From Panorpa germanica (lineage: Eukaryota > Arthropoda > Insecta > Mecoptera > Panorpidae), in NCBI GenBank assembly GCA_963678705.1, contig OY783205.1, positions 15,562,001 to 15,626,000 on the forward strand: DNA of 64,000 nt, read 5' to 3'. Made by a program: the position numbers and the translations under genes. The notes below the pieces were generated by a model. The model was not told where the DNA came from. It saw only the letters and a list, made by a program, of their open reading frames with translations, and made no database searches. Shown here in pieces: positions 36,718-48,811 of this stretch (positions within the stretch are counted from its first letter, which is position 1; each line of letters starts with the position of its first letter).

Positions 36718-37335
36718 AGCATAATAAAGGGAGAGCAAGAGGTGGAATTATAACGGGTGTACGTAGGGAGTTAAAAGAGGAAGAAGTAGCAGACAGAAGA
36801 GAAACAGCAGTAAGAAGGACGGTAACACTGGGAGAAGAGACATGGGAGATAGTAACAATATACAGTAAAGGAAATATAAAAGAAATGAAAAAAGGAAATA
36901 AAAGAAGTATTTGAAGATGAAAAACAGGAAAACCTAATAAATAATAACCGAGAAAGACTAGAAGAAGATGTAAAACAAAAAAGAATGATTCCAGAAAGTC
37001 AAGCAGAGTTCAGAAAAGGGAGAGGTACGATGAATAACATATACGCGCTGAACTATAGTGCTGTGAAGAGACAGAAAAGCTCTGGAAAGACAAGGGTGTA
37101 AGGCAAGGTTGCCCTTTGAGCCCTATTTTATTTTCAATAAACATAGCAGATATGGAGGAAGTTATGGAAAGGGGACAAGATGGAAAGTGGTAATAGGAAG
37201 AAACAAAAAGATATGGACCTTAGCCTACGCATACGACATAGTCCTTTTGGCGAAAGGGGAGGGAGAACTGCCGGAGATGGTAAACCTACTATTGAGATAC
37301 CTAGACAGGAGAGGGCTAGTGGCTATAATATGTTT
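36718..37335 (+). mobile_element. LINE fragment: endonuclease piece plus RT piece
   Basis: The 5' part reads RARGGIITGVRREL and WEIVTIYSKGNIKEM, as in LINE APE-type endonucleases. It then jumps to the RT: MIPESQAEFRKGRGTMNNIY, VRQGCPLSPILFSINIADM and TLAYAYDIVLLAKGEGEL. The catalytic YADD is changed to YAYD. Internal deletions and stops are obvious. Same family as the fragment at 2430-3010. Confidence 0.75.
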
Positions 37336-37489
37336 GCACTTGCACGCAAATGGGTTTTCTAAAGCGCGAGATTCAAATACATATATAGTAATGACTTTCC
37401 ATTTGGGTTGTTGCGTCAGGGTGCAAGGCTCCCTACTAAGTTGTCCTACTTGCCACCCCCAAAGGCCGCCACCGCATATCTTCTACCAT

Positions 37490-38935
37490 CTTTAGCATCT
37501 AGGTTTCCTGATATAATTTTAATTATACTTCCTAGTGGTCCTATTGATCTGTTGAAGTTTGTTGTTTATTTATTTGGTTCTTTTTTATTTAAACAAAATC
37601 TCCTCTATGAAATATAGTTGGTTTTATTTTATTGTTAATTTGTTCGATAGTAACAATTTTGATTAACACTATTTTCGTGTATTTTGTCCTGTATTCTCTC
37701 TAAGTTATCAAGGTGATCTTTTATCGTGTCTTAGGTTATTTCATTTTCTATTTTCTAATCAAATATGTTTCGTCTTGTTGATCTGTGTATACACTTGAAG
37801 GAGTCATACCAGTGGTTGAATGTATAGTATTAGTGTTAGGATTATAAGGTAATATGCATTTGTTCATTTTTATTGTAGGTGAGATAGTGTTATTAGTTTT
37901 TTCGATCCTTCCTTCCTTCCTTCCTATATTATAATGTTCCAACTGTATATTTATATGTTTATATGTTTGTTGCTGAAATTCGTATGGTAGAATGAAAACG
38001 GCTCCGTTAATGTTTTTGAAAGTTTGCTATTTCGTAAAGAAAAAAATTCTAAGACTTTTGGCGTCCCCGGATTTTTCCTTTAATTTCCTGGAAACCCGTA
38101 ATTTTGGAAAAACTAGAAAAAAAGTGAGCCCTTTTTTGCTGTGTTACTTTTAATTCGTAAAAGATAGAAAGTTGAAATTTGGCATGTGTATTAAGGTATT
38201 CAATGCTGACATTTCTCAAAAATTAAAAATTCAAGTATTGAAAAAGTGGGAGTTGAAGAAATTCGAGGGCCCGGTAGGGAACTTTGGAGAAATTTATATT
38301 CTATATTCTAAAATAATTAAGTATATTAATAATAAAAAAAATTCAAAATTTCAAAATTTTATTTGGTGGCATGGGGCAGTATTTGCCGAGAGTAAAAATT
38401 GGGCTAGAAAGTTGAAATTTGATATATGGGCTAATTTAAGTAACTTATTTACGAATCAAAAAAAAAATCCAAAATTTTGAAAAAAAGTTGGACAAATAAC
38501 GCATAAATTTATAATATTTTTTATTTTGATAAAAAAATATATTATTTTAGACAATTTATATGTTTTAATGAGGTATTGATAATGTAGATAGTACCTCTAT
38601 TATTATTTTTTACTTTTTCTATACTGTTTTTACCTAGTATTTGCCTTTCAGTATTTACTTAAGCGATCTATTATTGTTAGATATTCTTTTTTATCGGTAG
38701 TGAATGTGTTATTTGAATTGGTTTATTTGGGGTCTGAGTGATGTTCAAACGAGTTTGAGTGGGGTGTCACATTTAGGGGATTTGCACAGTATACAATTGT
38801 CTATTAACAATTTTTTAATGTAAATCCTTTATTTTGTAAGTATTCAATTTCATTTGATTGCCCTTGTTTCAATTGAGTTGCTTCTAAGTCTTATTGACTT
38901 GTTTTTCGGTGGGCACAATTATTGTTTTAATCAAG
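37490..38935 (-). mobile_element. Gypsy-like LTR retrotransposon fragment, split by a Helitron
   Basis: Fossil entry. The left piece (about 37,490-37,920) reads on the minus strand NTIHSTTGMTPSSVY, a typical integrase C-terminal stretch. The right piece (about 38,585-38,935) reads KKEYLTIIDRLSKY, the start of an integrase core. The Helitron at 37,921-38,585 lies between them. Broken, with many changes; no LTRs seen; old. Confidence 0.55.
37921..38585 (+). mobile_element. Short Helitron, family A, 3'-truncated
   Basis: Starts TCCTATATTATAATGTTCC after a (TTCC)n run and follows the family consensus to about the TTTTTTTATTTTG region, losing the terminal hairpin and CTAG. Confidence 0.72.
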
Positions 38936-38940
38936 GAGTA

Positions 38941-39422
38941 TAAAGATTGTGAAAATCGGCGTTGAAGAAAAATTCCAAAATTAAATTAAATTTTTCTTTG
39001 GATTTTAAAATTTTTGATCTTTCTGCAAATGAATAAGTATGATGTTTGTTTTGTCAATTTTGATACTGGGAATATATTTCTATTTTTGCTTAGTTCCCTT
39101 GTTCTTGTACGTTTTGGAAACTATTATTACGTATTCAGATTCACATTTTGTAGCTTTGGTAATTTTTTTTTTAAATTTATTTGTACATCCACAGATTGTT
39201 ACTATGTAGCTGCAAGGTAAAACGATTATGCATAAAGGCTTAATATACGAGTATGCTTAGTTTAGCTTTTGTATATTCATTTTTTAAATTGTCTAAATAA
39301 AATTCTGAAATTCCTATTTATATATCAATTTTTTCTAATTAAAAACTGTCCGGGCCGGCAACGCGATAAATAATATTTAAAATTTTCTGGAATGCGCACA
39401 TAAAAAAGTTTCGCCAGCACTG
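38941..39422 (+). mobile_element. hAT 3' end (block 2)
   Basis: Only the non-coding 3' part remains. It aligns with 31,251-31,690 (GATTGTGAAAATCGG to the terminal TTTCGCCAGCACTG). The 8 bp after it (AGTTATTA) differ by one or two bases from the GCTTATTA of the other blocks, so the same ancestral insertion is present. Confidence 0.7.
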
Positions 39423-42400
39423 AGTTATTAGATCACAACCTTCAACAGTACATAATGAGTGACGTTATAACTTTGACTAAAACTTATGCGATAAAACAGA
39501 AATTTATATATATAGAAAATTTTGGTATTTGAAAAAAATATGAAAGTCAATAGACATATTTAAATAATTTTTAACAGATCTGACTAAAAATAAGAAGTTT
39601 ACCAGTCTTAAAAAACATATTTAAAAAAGCGTATTGCAAACCCATTACAATTGGACGAAAACAAACTTTAGCACCATCTATGATTCAAAGGCAGAGTACA
39701 ATTGTTTTGATATTTGTGATTGAAAATAAAAGATGTACCTGTTAGTTATTTATGTTATTATGGCTTAAGCTCGTTCATTATTTTCTACACTCAAGTGAGA
39801 TCGTTCCAACACAATCCTTTTCAATCCTACATAAATGCACATGCATAAATACTTTCTAATATATTTAGCAGAAATAAACTATTATTTTATATTAATCAGG
39901 TATATTTTATTAACCAAAAGTACACTTGCATTGTGAAATCACAGAGTACAGAATTACAGATAGTAAAAATTAGAAAAGAAGAGTAGAAGTGTCAATTACT
40001 AGAAGGCGCTAAATTTAAATCCAACACTCCCTCTAAATTTAGACATTCTAACAACAAATCATAATTAATTGAGTATCAAAAACATGAAAATATTAATCAA
40101 GTTACACTACAAGATATTCTGACATATCACTTGGGAACAGAGTTGTAGTTAAACATACCAAGTTTAGATCTTAAGAATTGGAATTTATCTTTTGACAATG
40201 CTTTAGTTAATATATCTGCATATTGATCAGCAGTGCTTACAGATTTAAGATCTATAATTTTTTTGAAAATATTTTTCTTTTATGAAGTGATACTTAATAT
40301 CAATATGTTTACATCTTTTATGAAAATTTATATTCTTGATTACACTGATGGCACTTTGATTGTCCAAATGTAAACACATAGTGTCTTGTTTATATTCACC
40401 AATATCACATAACACTTGCTTTATCCACATAGCCTCTTTTGTTGCAGCACAGGCTGTCATAAATTTAGCTTCTGTTGTTGACAGAGCAACCGTCTGTTGG
40501 CGTTGACTGGACCATGTCACAGCAGCACCATTCTTTATGAAGACGTACCCAGTAACTGAGCGTCCTGTATCAATATCATTTGCATAATCAGCATCGCTAT
40601 AACCAGTAACAGCTGGTGGCTCTGATGTTGATGAGTAGTACAGGCCATAATCTTTAGTATCCTTCAGGTGCTTGAAGATCTTCATGACAGCGTTCCAGTG
40701 TGATTTGTTATAGCAACTTAAAAATCGACTCACCAGGCTCACGGCAAACATAATTTCTGGTCGACTAACTGTAGCCAGATGCATAAGAGAACCCACAGCT
40801 TCTCTGTATGGATAGTTTTTCTCTGGTTCTCCATCTCCCATTTGTAGCTTGACATGGGGGTTCACTGGAACAGTGTTCGGGTTAGCATCAGTCATGTTAA
40901 ACTTCTCTAACAGTTGTTCAACATACTTGGTCTGGTGTATAAAAATACCGTTGCTAAGTATCTCAATTTGCATGCCCACAAAATTACTTGGTGTGTTTAA
41001 TATCTTTACTTCCAGTACAAATTGTAGTTTTTTGGTTATTTCTTTCAGAGTGGATTCAGTTTTAGAAAATAGTAGGCCATCATCCACATACAGACAAAGA
41101 TAACATTTCTCATTATTGACATGACCAACATACACACATTGATCAGCTTTGCTGTTGATGAAGCCAAATTTCTTTAATATTGAGTCAAATTTCTTATTCC
41201 AGCTTCTGGGGGCTTGCTTTAAACCATACAGCGACTTGTTGAGCTTGCATACCATGTTGTTTTCACAGGATAGACCTTCAGGCGGAGACATAAATATGGT
41301 CTCTTCAAGTTCACCATATAGAAATGCAGTTTTTACATCAAGTTGTAAGATTTTAAGTTTATTTTGGACAGCCATGGAAAGTAATAAACGTATTGAATCA
41401 TACCTTACAGTCGGAGCGAAGGTTTCTGTGTAGTCAATACCTGCGGTTTGTGCAAGTCCCTTAGCAGCTTCAACAAAGTCTCGATTTGAACCGTGAACCC
41501 GTTGACTCTTCCTTTATTCGGAACACCCATTTACTGCCGATCACTTTGGCATTCGGAGGTTTTTCTATCAATGTCCAGGTTTCATTTTTCTTATGAGCAT
41601 CAAGTTCTTCATTGATTGACTTTATCCATTCATTTTTATTTGTTGAATGTACTGCTTCTTCATATGTTACAGGAACACAAGATGAGAATAAACACAGATG
41701 AGTATGTTCTTCAGTACATGATGAGTTGAAATTTTTTTTTGTTTTATTTCTTGGTCTCAATGTCACATTACTGACAGGAGGAGAATCAATACTGGTGTCA
41801 GGTAAGTATTCACTGTCGGACGTTGACCTGTTTCCTTTCACTGTCTCATATGAACTTTCTGAATTTGTGTCATTGTCAATCAAGCTGTCCTCTTCCGTTT
41901 CTCTCTTTTCTTTCTCTCTTACATCTTCTTTTTTTGTATTTATTTTTTCATTTTCAGTGCCTGTCTCAGACAATTCTACCGAAACAAAGTCTCTCTTCAC
42001 TGAGGATTCAAGAAATGTAACATCTCTGCTCTTTATTACCTTTCTAGAATTTGGTAATGTGAATCTGTATCCTTTTGTATGGTCGCAGTATCCGATGAAA
42101 ATCATTCTGTGAGCCTTTGGGTCCCATTTTCTGCGTTTTTCTTTAGGCAGATGAACCATTGCCTCGCAGCCAAATATACGCAAATGATCAACATTTGGTT
42201 TGCGTCCAGACCACATTTCCATAGGAGTCTTGAAACCCAAGGATCTAGTTGGGGAACGATTGATGATGTAAGCAGCAGTGTGTATTGCATCTGCCCAATA
42301 CAACTTCGGCAGACCAGCGTTGAGTAGCATGCACTTCGCTTTTTCAACCAATGTCCGATTCATGCATTCCGCAGTCCCATTCTGTTCAGGCGTGTATGGT

Positions 42401-44975
42401 GTGGTGGTTTGATGGATGATTCCGGCACCTTTCAGGTAATCAGAGAAGGCTTTGTTATCGTATTCAAGTCCGTTTTCTGTACGAGGAACCTTTATACGAG
42501 CATCCAATTGATTTTCAACTTCTTGCTTGAATTCTTTGAATTTACTGAGCACTTCAGACTTGTTGTGAAGAAAGTATACTGAAATCTTCTTGGAATATTT
42601 ATCAACGAAGGTTAAAAAATATCTGCTCCCACCGAGAGACTGGGTTTCCATTGGTCTACATACGTCAGAATGCACCAGTTCTAGGGGTTTGGTGACTCTT
42701 AATCCATCACTTTTAAAAGATAACCGTGTCTGCTTTCCTTCTTTACAGGTTATGCATGTCAGATTTTCTGTTTTTCCTGAGAAAGTTAAATGCTCTGTGT
42801 TATCAAAAAATTTTTTCAAAGTTTGGAAATTAAGATGTCCCATTCTCTGGTGCCAGCAAAAAGCATCTTGTTCATGTTCAACACTGGACATGTGCACAAG
42901 GCTTCCAGGCATGTTTAGCCGGTACATGTTATTTACAATGCTCGCAGTTGCTATATTTGATTCTTGCTGTTCATGATCACACAGCCTGAGGTATCAAATT
43001 TCACTTGGCCTCCATTTTTAATAATTTGACTTACAGATATCAGATTAGTTGCCAATTCAGGAACATATAAGACATTTGTGAACAGAATCTTATTCTCTTG
43101 CCCGTTTTGGTCATAAATATTTAAGCTCACATCTCCTGAGCGTTGCACAGATAACACTTTGTTATCAGCAACTCGAATGTTCCTTGTTATAGGGGTAGTT
43201 TCCTTTACAATTATATTCTTGGTCTTAGTCATATGTGCCGAAGCACCGGAGTCTATGTACCATGCATCATCATAGTGGGATGATGCAACAAACACAGCAG
43301 CATAAGAAGAGCTAGGTTTCTGTGTCTTGTTCTTGGGTTTGTGTTTGTTGCATTCAGAGCGTTTATGTCCATATTGATTGCAGGAATAACATCTCGGACC
43401 CTTAGAGAACTTCTTGTTTACAGAGTTGTTTTATTTTTTATTGTTGTATTTTTATTAACCAAAAGTACACTTGCATTGTGATATCACAGAGTACAGAATT
43501 ACAGATAGTAAAAATTAGAAAAGAAAAGTAGAAGTGTCAATTACTAGAGGGCGCTAAATTTAAATCCAACACTTTCTTTACAAAATTCAACTACCTACAA
43601 ATAATAATTGTGAAACCAGGTTCTTCGACATTATATATATCACAATACCGCTGAACTATCGAAGAAGAAACGTTACACTGAAGACTAGCTTGCTGCCATC
43701 CGAGTCTACAATCTAGACAATCAGGTACGTGTCCAGTTTATCTTATTCAACATCCTTTCTTTGATTTCATTTCTTAATCTTAATCCTTTCCTTACAAAAT
43801 CTCGCAACTTCGCATCGTACATGTTAGACATATTGACTTGAATTTTCAAAAAATCGATTTTTAAAATTTTTGATATTTCGGAAGTATAGTCTGTTAAGAA
43901 TGTGATTTTAATTTTTTTTAAGAGTATTTCCGATAGCTTCGTTTTTACAGCCGCTTTAGCATATATCTATAGCCATATAGCCATAGCATATTTAAACTTT
44001 GATCTTATTTATTTCAAAACTACTTTTTTCGGAATGGTGTTGTAGAAAAAAATGAAACTATTCAACCGAATTGTCGTAAATTTTAATGGGGTATTCACAA
44101 CATCAGTAGCTATCGGTGGAACTAAAATCATTTCTTTATTTCAATAATTTGGTATCCTTTTCGTTAAGCAACTGGTCAAAAAACACCGTTTATAGAATTC
44201 CAATTTCAAAACGGCGCCATTTTGTCAATTTTCAATATTTTTTTTTTTCTCTTGTTCCAACCATAGCTTAAATAATACTAATTAATAATAGTCTTGGTAT
44301 TTATTTCTCAGATAAATAGAAGAGCCAAAATCGGCAACACGGCCCAGGTCTAATTTTTTGACAGGATCTACATTATTTAGGGTCTCAATATTTTTGAATT
44401 TCAAAACATTTGTTCAAGCAAATGTTTGTATGTAGAATAAGTGTAATTAATAATAAGTCTAAAAAGTTAAAATATCGTTTTTCGTTAAATTTATTATAGA
44501 AATACAATCCTCAAAATACCTTAAATATTCGAGCTCTAGACCACCGTCTCTCCTTAAGTACCAGACGATAAATACCTCAACACAATCCTTTGACCGTACG
44601 GCGCCACTTTTATTAAACTTAAGGGATCAGGTAGCAACCCTCAATAAATACCCTATTTAAATTCAATTTATAACTACACTTAAACATTTCTAAAAACTGC
44701 TATATTAAACCACATTCACTTCATTCTTTATTAAAATATTCCATCATGTCAGCACTAAAAAAATTAAAAAGTTAGAGCGCTGCATTAAAGGAAGACTTAT
44801 TGCCACATGGTACGTATTGTGAAACCTCTGACATACCTAAACGCAATAACTACGATCTTTGTGTGATTAAGATAAAAAAGGCCTATCTTGTTCCGCTCTT
44901 AGAGCAATTTAAGCACATGAAAATAAACAGTTCATCTCATCCTTTAAGTTCAATAGTCAATCAGATGTTAGACGA
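39423..44975 (+). mobile_element. Old BEL/Pao fragment, block 2, split by Copia
   Basis: Fossil entry. The parts are about 39,700-39,857 and 43,578-44,975. The second part ends with the same gag-start stretch as block 1 (YDLCVIKIKKAY near 44,840-44,880). Broken; only the leader and the first part of gag are kept. The Copia element lies inside it. Confidence 0.5.
39858..43571 (-). mobile_element. Ty1/Copia LTR retrotransposon, broken
   Basis: Fossil entry. LTRs of about 150-170 bp lie at about 39,858-40,026 and 43,420-43,571 (start TGTTGGATTTAAAT on the minus strand), differing at a few percent of sites. Flanking CTTTCT (39,852-39,857; 43,572-43,577) is the target duplication, and the empty site is seen in blocks 1 and 3. 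A purine tract adjoins the left LTR. Parts from right to left: gag zinc knuckle CYSCNQYGHKRSEC (about 43.35 kb), protease with WYIDSGASAHM (about 43.26 kb), integrase (about 42.0-42.8 kb), RT with LYVDDGLLF (about 41.06 kb) and RNase H (about 40.3-40.6 kb). Most of gag is absent and there are several breaks in all. Moderately young. Confidence 0.9.
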
Positions 44976-45038
44976 CGGAGGTAAACTCTAGTCTTATTTA
45001 TAATGTACTAGGTATATATTTATGATCTTATAATCTTA
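44976..45038 (+). repeat. Helitron A 3' tip followed by a solo 5' end
   Basis: GACGGAGGTAAACTCTAG is a worn alpha-type terminus without its body, followed at once by TCTTATTTATAATG, a family A start. The short stretch ends where the minus-strand Helitron begins. Confidence 0.5.
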
Positions 45039-46529
45039 CCAGAGTTTACTCCCGTCGCAAAACGACGTCTTTTTGGCGTGTATGATTCGAATCCAATAAA
45101 ATAATTCGTAATTACATTTTATATTATTAATTCTATTTTTAACTTGAAATAATAAACTCGCACACATATACATTGACAAAAATAAATAGACTGAAAAAAT
45201 ATATTTTTTTATCAAAAAAAAAAATATTTTCAATTTATGCGTTATTTGAACAACTTTTTTTTAAAATTTGGAATTTTTTTTTTCGATTCGTAAATAAGTT
45301 ACCAAGGTCCTATATACAAAATTTTAATTTTCTACCACAGTTTTTACTCTCGCCATATACTGCCCTTGTGCCCCCTACCATAACAATTTAATTTACTCGT
45401 ACCAAATATTCTCTCCACATACTAAAATAAAGCTCTATTGCAAAACTGTTCTTGCCACCACTTTCCCAAATTCGCGCCCTTACAGACGTTAATTCTTTTT
45501 CGAAATTATGACAAATATGTACATACACAGTTTTTATTTTTCTTATTTTGTCTTTGGGGTTGGGTTATTGACTATCTCTCCTCTTCTCCTCTTTCTGACG
45601 TCCGATTTCGTAACACTTTATTGCAAACGCACTAAATATCATTCCAATTCTACTAGTGGATGTAAATTGAATATCAAACATATACAGAACAATTTTTCTT
45701 TTATTTAGTATTCTACATGCAAAATATCATCGTTCTACCTCTATACTGTTCATATAATCAGTTTATCATCTCCTGCCCTAATGTTACATTTAAAAAAATG
45801 AAGTTTGTTTTTATATTTTTTATTATTGTGAATCTATATCCGCATACTAAATTACAGCTTTGTATTTATATTTTAGCATACTTATACGTACTCTCCAGAT
45901 CCCTCTGCTACTGAAAAAATTTGTCCCTAGCGCCCGCCGCCTCTGGAAATTTGCAGTTTTCATTAGTTTGTCTTTCATGACCCTCTATATTGGGCTTACG
46001 TCTTAAATTTCAACGTTCTAGCTCTGTTGCGACATTTTCCCTAAAAATTCACGCCGCTACTGAATTAAAATCTTGGTATTCCAATTATTAACAAACATGC
46101 ACAATTTGTGTCTAAATACATACCACAAGTTTTAATATATTTTTTTTTAATATTTGGAGCTAGGGGTTGTCTATTTTTTTTCATTAATTACTGTTTACAG
46201 CGAGCCTTTATATTAAATTTTAACGTTATAACTCTATTCTAACAATGTCCCCAGAAATTCGCGCCGCTACTGAACTAAAATTTTAAATCTCCAACTATTG
46301 GCAATTGTGCACAATTATGATCATGATACACACACAAAATTTCAGTTTTCTATCTTTTCCTGTTCGTCAGAAAATTGCAAAAATATTTTTTCGAATTCTC
46401 CTGTTTTTCCACGTAAATTCAGGGTCGTAGAAAGTCTAAGAAATTCGTCCTTTACATAATATCAAAATTAAAGAAAACTTTGTAGGAGCCGTTTAGAAGA
46501 TACCATATACGATTTTGAAACCGGATATC

Positions 46530-46599
<70 letters not shown>

Positions 46600-46639
46600 G
46601 TATCAAAATCGTATATATCTATATATACTATATATAATC

Positions 46640-46680
<41 letters not shown>

Positions 46681-46791
46681 CATATACTATATATACAATT
46701 ATACATACTATATATATAAACACGCGTTCTTATGTGTTTTTCATATAAACGGTGAAACATTTTAACAACTACGAATATTATAATAGGTAGA
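45039..46791 (-). mobile_element. Family A Helitron, long type, minus strand
   Basis: On the minus strand it starts TCTACCTATTATAATATTCG at 46,791 and ends in hairpin GTCGTTTTGCGAC, GGGAGTAAACT and CTGG (worn CTAG) at 45,042-45,039. Its first two thirds follow the long elements at 1 and 6377 in reverse (modules with GCGCCGCTACTGAA). The last 350 bp follow the short alpha type. It is therefore a long/short chimera. It lies just before F-box/LRR copy 2. Confidence 0.75.
46507..46690. repeat. (TA)n expansion with inverted arms
   Basis: ATATACGATTTTGAAACCGG at 46,505-46,524 is answered by CCGGTATCAAAATCGTATAT at 46,597-46,616, with about 70 bp of (TA)n between, and more TA repeats to 46,690. It lies at the (TA)n position of the long Helitrons and could form a cruciform. 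Confidence 0.7.
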
Positions 46792-46798
46792 TAAAATA

Positions 46799-46985
46799 AT
46801 TAATTTCACATCCAGATAACTATTGCTGTAATGAACATTAAAATTACAATGAAAGGGCCACCCCGCTCCGGCAATATCTAAAATGTAGTACATAAGCTGT
46901 TAAGACTTTTCTAGCGATAAATTTAATTTTAAAATCAAATTTACATTTTTATAGGTGTAATCAAGATCTCCTCAACGCAGTCGTC
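46799..46985 (+). promoter_or_regulatory. Conserved upstream block of F-box/LRR copy 2
   Basis: Matches 33,531-33,728 nearly base for base, including AAAGGGCCACCCCGCTCCGG and the acceptor-like TTTTTATAG. It is retained although the downstream gene is broken. Confidence 0.45.
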
Positions 46986-47958
46986 ATGGAAACGTCCACG
47001 GAAACTATAGATACTTATGGTGTGTCGCCGATACTGTCATATCTACAGAACAACGACGTACTTAATTTTAGTACAGTGTTTCGTGGACAATTCGAAGCTG
47101 TGGATTCACATTGGCGGAGGCTCCGAGTACTCGATGTTGACGAATTTCTAGACAACCAAATCTCTACAATTGATTTATCATTGATTAAGAATTTGGATGC
47201 CAATTTGGATGGAATTTGGACGGACTCTGAAGTTAACTAGAAAGCGATATTTAGAAGAGTTTGTAAACCTTTTTACTGCCATCAGTACACATTGTCATCA
47301 AATAGAAGTTTTGAACATAACCGGGATACCGTTGATAAATGAAGATGTGGTAGCATTAAGCAGTCTGACCACGTTGAAGTCACTTTCAATTACCGACGAT
47401 GTAGTTGATGATTATGTGTTGGGACAGTTATTTCAAAGCAATCGCGGGCTTCGGGAAGTTACCATTCGCGATTTTAATGACACACCTGTTAATGGAATGT
47501 GTTTTGAGAAATTACAAAGCTCACTTAAGTCACTAACATTGATTGGATTCAGACAACTAAATCTCAACATACTTTTAAGGTGCATGGAAAATTGGCAGTT
47601 GGAATTACTGTTTTTAGACACCAAATTAGATCCAGACCAGATGCGCATATTAAGTAGACGCACCAGTTTTAAATCACTGCATATTGAATTGACAGATGAC
47701 TCAATGTTACAAATATTATTACAAAATAATCCTCAACTTGTCGAGTTACATGTTGAATTGATAGGTGCTGAACCACTTTGTCACTTCTTTAGATATTTGC
47801 CTCTAAAATTGAAAAAACTTAGTCTCAAAGGAAACTTTCTATTAAGTGATAACATATTATTTGAGCGTTTGAAAATCTTGGACCTGGATACGTTGCAAAT
47901 ATGTAACAATCTAAGACTTTTTCACGAACTTGAATACAACTTGGTTGGAAGTTTAGTT

Positions 47959-48811
47959 TCGTCTCACGCTGTATTGGACATATAGCAAAGTTACGTTTTA
48001 TAACTTTAGTCTGTGTACTTTTAACCATTTTACATATAAATCACTTGTCAAAAAAATTATGTCACTGCAAATATTATGATATACTTCAAATTGTACACGT
48101 AAGGTGTACAATTGGTTGCATATCTGATATTTGCAAGGCGTTTTTCAAATATTGTTTATAAACAACCCCTAATCAGACTTCTTAGCTTTATTATTATTGC
48201 TATATTATCGTGAAATGTCCGTCCGGTCCAAAGGATGGCGTTAAATTGTTTTAAGCAGGTATGTCAACTAATTTTCTAATTCTTTTCCATGTTATTTTCA
48301 AAAGTTTACTATCGCAGGTTATGGAGGGCGTATCCTTCCGGCACTGCATCTATTACATAAAATGGGCTTAACTTCTTTGGCAGGGTAGGGGCTCTAAATG
48401 ATGATCCGCCCATACCGACCGTACACATATTGGTGAACTTGCCCCCCCGGGGGGGGCAAGTTTTCTGATAGTTCCCCTCTCAGGGCTAGCGTCGTTGCTT
48501 CGTAACCGTACGGCCTTGCGATCGTATCCCGGCTGATCCATATAAACTAAAAAAAAAACTGCTGCAACCCCTTCCCCCCCCACCAAAACCGAACCCCGGC
48601 GTACACACCGACCCCCCCTCCCACAACAACGATACCACGCCGTACACACACCACCCTACCACCGCTGCATATCTCATACAAACCCTGCATAAAAAAGTGC
48701 TCGGCGAAAATAATACAATCTATGAAAAATTATTTTTTTTAAATTACATTTAAATTTTTTATGTACATAATATAAACTTTACTTAACTTACAATTTTTTT
48801 ATATACATTTA
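47959..48811. other. Inserted non-coding DNA with a GC palindrome
   Basis: Not present in gene 1. It holds a perfect-looking palindrome around 48,436-48,464 (ACTTGCCCCCC against GGGGGGCAAGT) and, at about 48,475-48,545, a stretch with GCGATCGTATCCCGGC that resembles a tRNA B box, perhaps the head of a SINE. No reliable gene; the open frames on the minus strand here are simple by-products of C-rich sequence. Confidence 0.4.

Noticed and set aside
44800-44991. A small host gene of 63 codons
   Set aside because: The same frame recurs in other blocks and resembles the gag start of BEL/Pao; reassigned to the old BEL/Pao fragment.
48368-48677. Minus-strand Gly/Arg/Cys-rich frames
   Set aside because: They come from C-rich low-complexity sequence on the other strand; no start context or domain supports them.
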